Positions 62,658-64,000 of a DNA stretch of 64,000 bases are shown piece by piece. Each line of letters starts with the position of its first letter. Within the stretch, counting starts at the first letter, position 1. Source of the DNA: Conoideocrella luteorostrata (taxonomy: Eukaryota; Ascomycota; Sordariomycetes; Hypocreales; Clavicipitaceae). The DNA lies in assembly GCA_032433595.1 (NCBI GenBank), contig JASWJB010000152.1, forward strand, positions 33,377 through 97,376, in the 5' to 3' direction. The notes beneath the pieces were generated by a model. It saw nothing but the letters and a program-made list of their open reading frames with translations, ran no database searches and was not told the origin of the DNA. The translations under genes and the position numbers were made by a program.

Positions 62658-63800
62658 TTAGAAATCACCGCCACCGTCAAAATCGCCGCCACCGAAATCG
62701 TTATCTTGTCCATCCTCTGCGTGAATTTGTCAGTATATCTCTAGGCTAATCAGCAACATAATAGAACGAGTGTCACTCACGGTATCCCTGATTGTATTCT
62801 GACTGATCATGGTCGTGAACAGCGTCCGCAATCAGCGCACCACCCACCACACCGGCACCCAAGCCCAATGCACCACCTGCGAGGCCCATACCCATTGCGC
62901 CGCCCATACCGGGCTTCCTGCCCGGCTGCTGCTGCTGGTAACCGCCGCCATAGCCACCGGGGGCACCATATCCAGGCTGGCCATAGCCCTGCTGTTGAGG
63001 ATATCCGCCATATCCACCCATGGGAGGACCCTGCTGGGGATAGCCCCCATATTGCTGCTGCGGCGGTGGTGACGAGTAGTAGCCCTGCTGTTGCTGGGGA
63101 TAGCCTCCATAACCGCTGTTGCCGTAGCCGGCCTGGTTTTGTTGCTGATTCTTGCCCTTGCCGAACAATTTGCCCAGCAAACCGCCTCCGCGGTCTTTGC
63201 CCCTAGAACCATCCCGAGGAGGCAGATCTGAGGGAAACGACTCCTGTGATTGGTTATGCCCCGGATGGCCCTGAGCATACGAATCCGCAGCGCCGGCGCC
63301 GGCACCACCATATCCAGCCGGTGGTGTCGGCCCTCCACGAGCCTTAGCATCCTCCTCGGCCTGCAACTTGGCGGCTAACCGTGCGTCCTCGTCCTGGGTC
63401 GATGATGATGAAGCACCGCCATGGTCGTGTAAGCCCGACTTCTCCTGTATCGGATCTTCGTAGGGGTTCTTCTTGGTGTCGACGGCCAGGGGAGCGTTCT
63501 TGCCTGGCTCGTATCCGGGAGGAGGCTCGGATGGAGCATTGTCCTCGGTGGGAAAGACGGGGGCCGTAGGCTTATCCCATTGTGATTTTTTAGTGTAGAC
63601 ATTGACGTAGAACCTATGATGCCGGCGTTAGCGACGCTCATGCGCTGCTGGTTTTGCAGGTGCAATGAAATGTGTGGGTGAACGAATGCGCCAGAAACAT
63701 ACCACTCCTTGTACTGGTCGTTCCAGCGCGCAACCCATCCGGCCGGTACTTCGGGAGCCTTGGGGGGCGGCGGCCCTGAAGGCGGTGCGTAATCGTCCAT
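62658..63800 (-). CDS. WW-domain protein with Gly/Tyr/Gln-rich tail (Wwm1-like)
   Basis: Exons 63800-63703, 63613-62781 and 62716-62658 give 329 residues. The WW domain, residues about 20-49, is completed by the first splice: GWVARWNDQYKEWFYVNVYT then KKSQWDKP, with both signature Trp (22, 45) and the final Pro. WW domains bind Pro-rich partners. The middle contains DEDARLAAKLQAEEDAKARG, a short helical segment. A long low-complexity region of Gly, Tyr, Gln and Pro follows (GYGGYPQQQQGYYSS and similar). A glycine-rich hydrophobic segment (MGLAGGALGLGAGVVGGALI) could be membrane-active or amyloid-like. The tail is acidic Gly/Asp/Phe (DFGGGDFDGGGDF). Yeast Wwm1 is a metacaspase partner; equivalence is inferred from domain layout only. 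Confidence 0.88.
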
Positions 63801-64000
63801 GAAAAGAAGGCGCTGTACAGACTTGTCCACTCTGTTGCTCTAAATTATCCCGGAATAGATGCAAAGTGTTGGTTGTGTTGAACTGCTGGTGATAAAGGAC
63901 AAGAACCACAGGTGGGGAGAGTGACGACAGCGATGGGGCAAAATGTCGGAGGAGGGGTAGGTCCTAGCTTCGGGCTTGGCTTGATGAAAAGGGAAAAAAA

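Overview
The window reads as nuclear DNA of a filamentous ascomycete. Genes carry short introns (about 55-75 nt) with GTNNGT donors, CTAAC/CTGAC-type branch sites and YAG acceptors. The gene set fits Pezizomycotina: a Pma1-type proton ATPase, a bZIP-DUF3425 regulator, a fungal PNP/NTPase NLR-like protein and a Nrd1/Seb1 RNA-binding protein. The Pma1 sequence looks Eurotiomycete to me, but the genus cannot be fixed by eye. Exon joins below were worked out by hand from splice signals and reading-frame phase.

Layout. 1-6.1 kb: two minus-strand P-loop-type genes, an AAA+ ATPase cut by the left edge and a protein with a degenerate NTPase-like half and a C-terminal nucleoside-phosphorylase domain. 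7.6-9.5 kb: bZIP-DUF3425 transcription factor. 10.1-10.3 kb: two tandem intron-bearing tRNA-Gly(GCC) genes with no Pol III terminator between them. 10.6-12.6 kb: DCAF4-like WD40 gene. 14.2-17.8 kb: plasma-membrane H+-ATPase. 17.8-29.4 kb: an 11.5 kb gene desert. 29.4-32.2 kb: Nrd1/Seb1-like transcription termination factor. 35.0-36.8 kb: mitochondrial citrate synthase, followed at 38.7-39.9 kb by a Yhm2-type mitochondrial citrate/oxoglutarate carrier on the same strand. 40.7-43.9 kb: a large WD40 protein with an N-terminal SUMO-interacting-like motif. 43.9-46.5 kb: AT-rich, repeat-like DNA. 46.5-47.9 kb: a broken 2OG-Fe(II) oxygenase-family gene. 49.2-51.5 kb: long-chain acyl-CoA synthetase ending in a peroxisomal AKL tail. 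51.5-57.0 kb: second gene desert. 57.0-63.8 kb: compact housekeeping block with a MARVEL-domain protein, O-acetylhomoserine sulfhydrylase, EMC7 and a WW-domain protein.

Functional threads. Citrate synthase and the Yhm2 carrier make and export mitochondrial citrate, the acyl-CoA synthetase feeds peroxisomal fatty-acid oxidation, and cysD serves sulfur assimilation. The left end looks accessory, with NLR-like and AAA proteins.

The most unusual structure is a dispersed 9-bp element, TACGGAGTA or its complement TACTCCGTA. I count about 28 loci, all outside exons and densest in the deserts, sometimes fused into a perfect 16-bp palindrome. I found no clear unknown multi-gene system.
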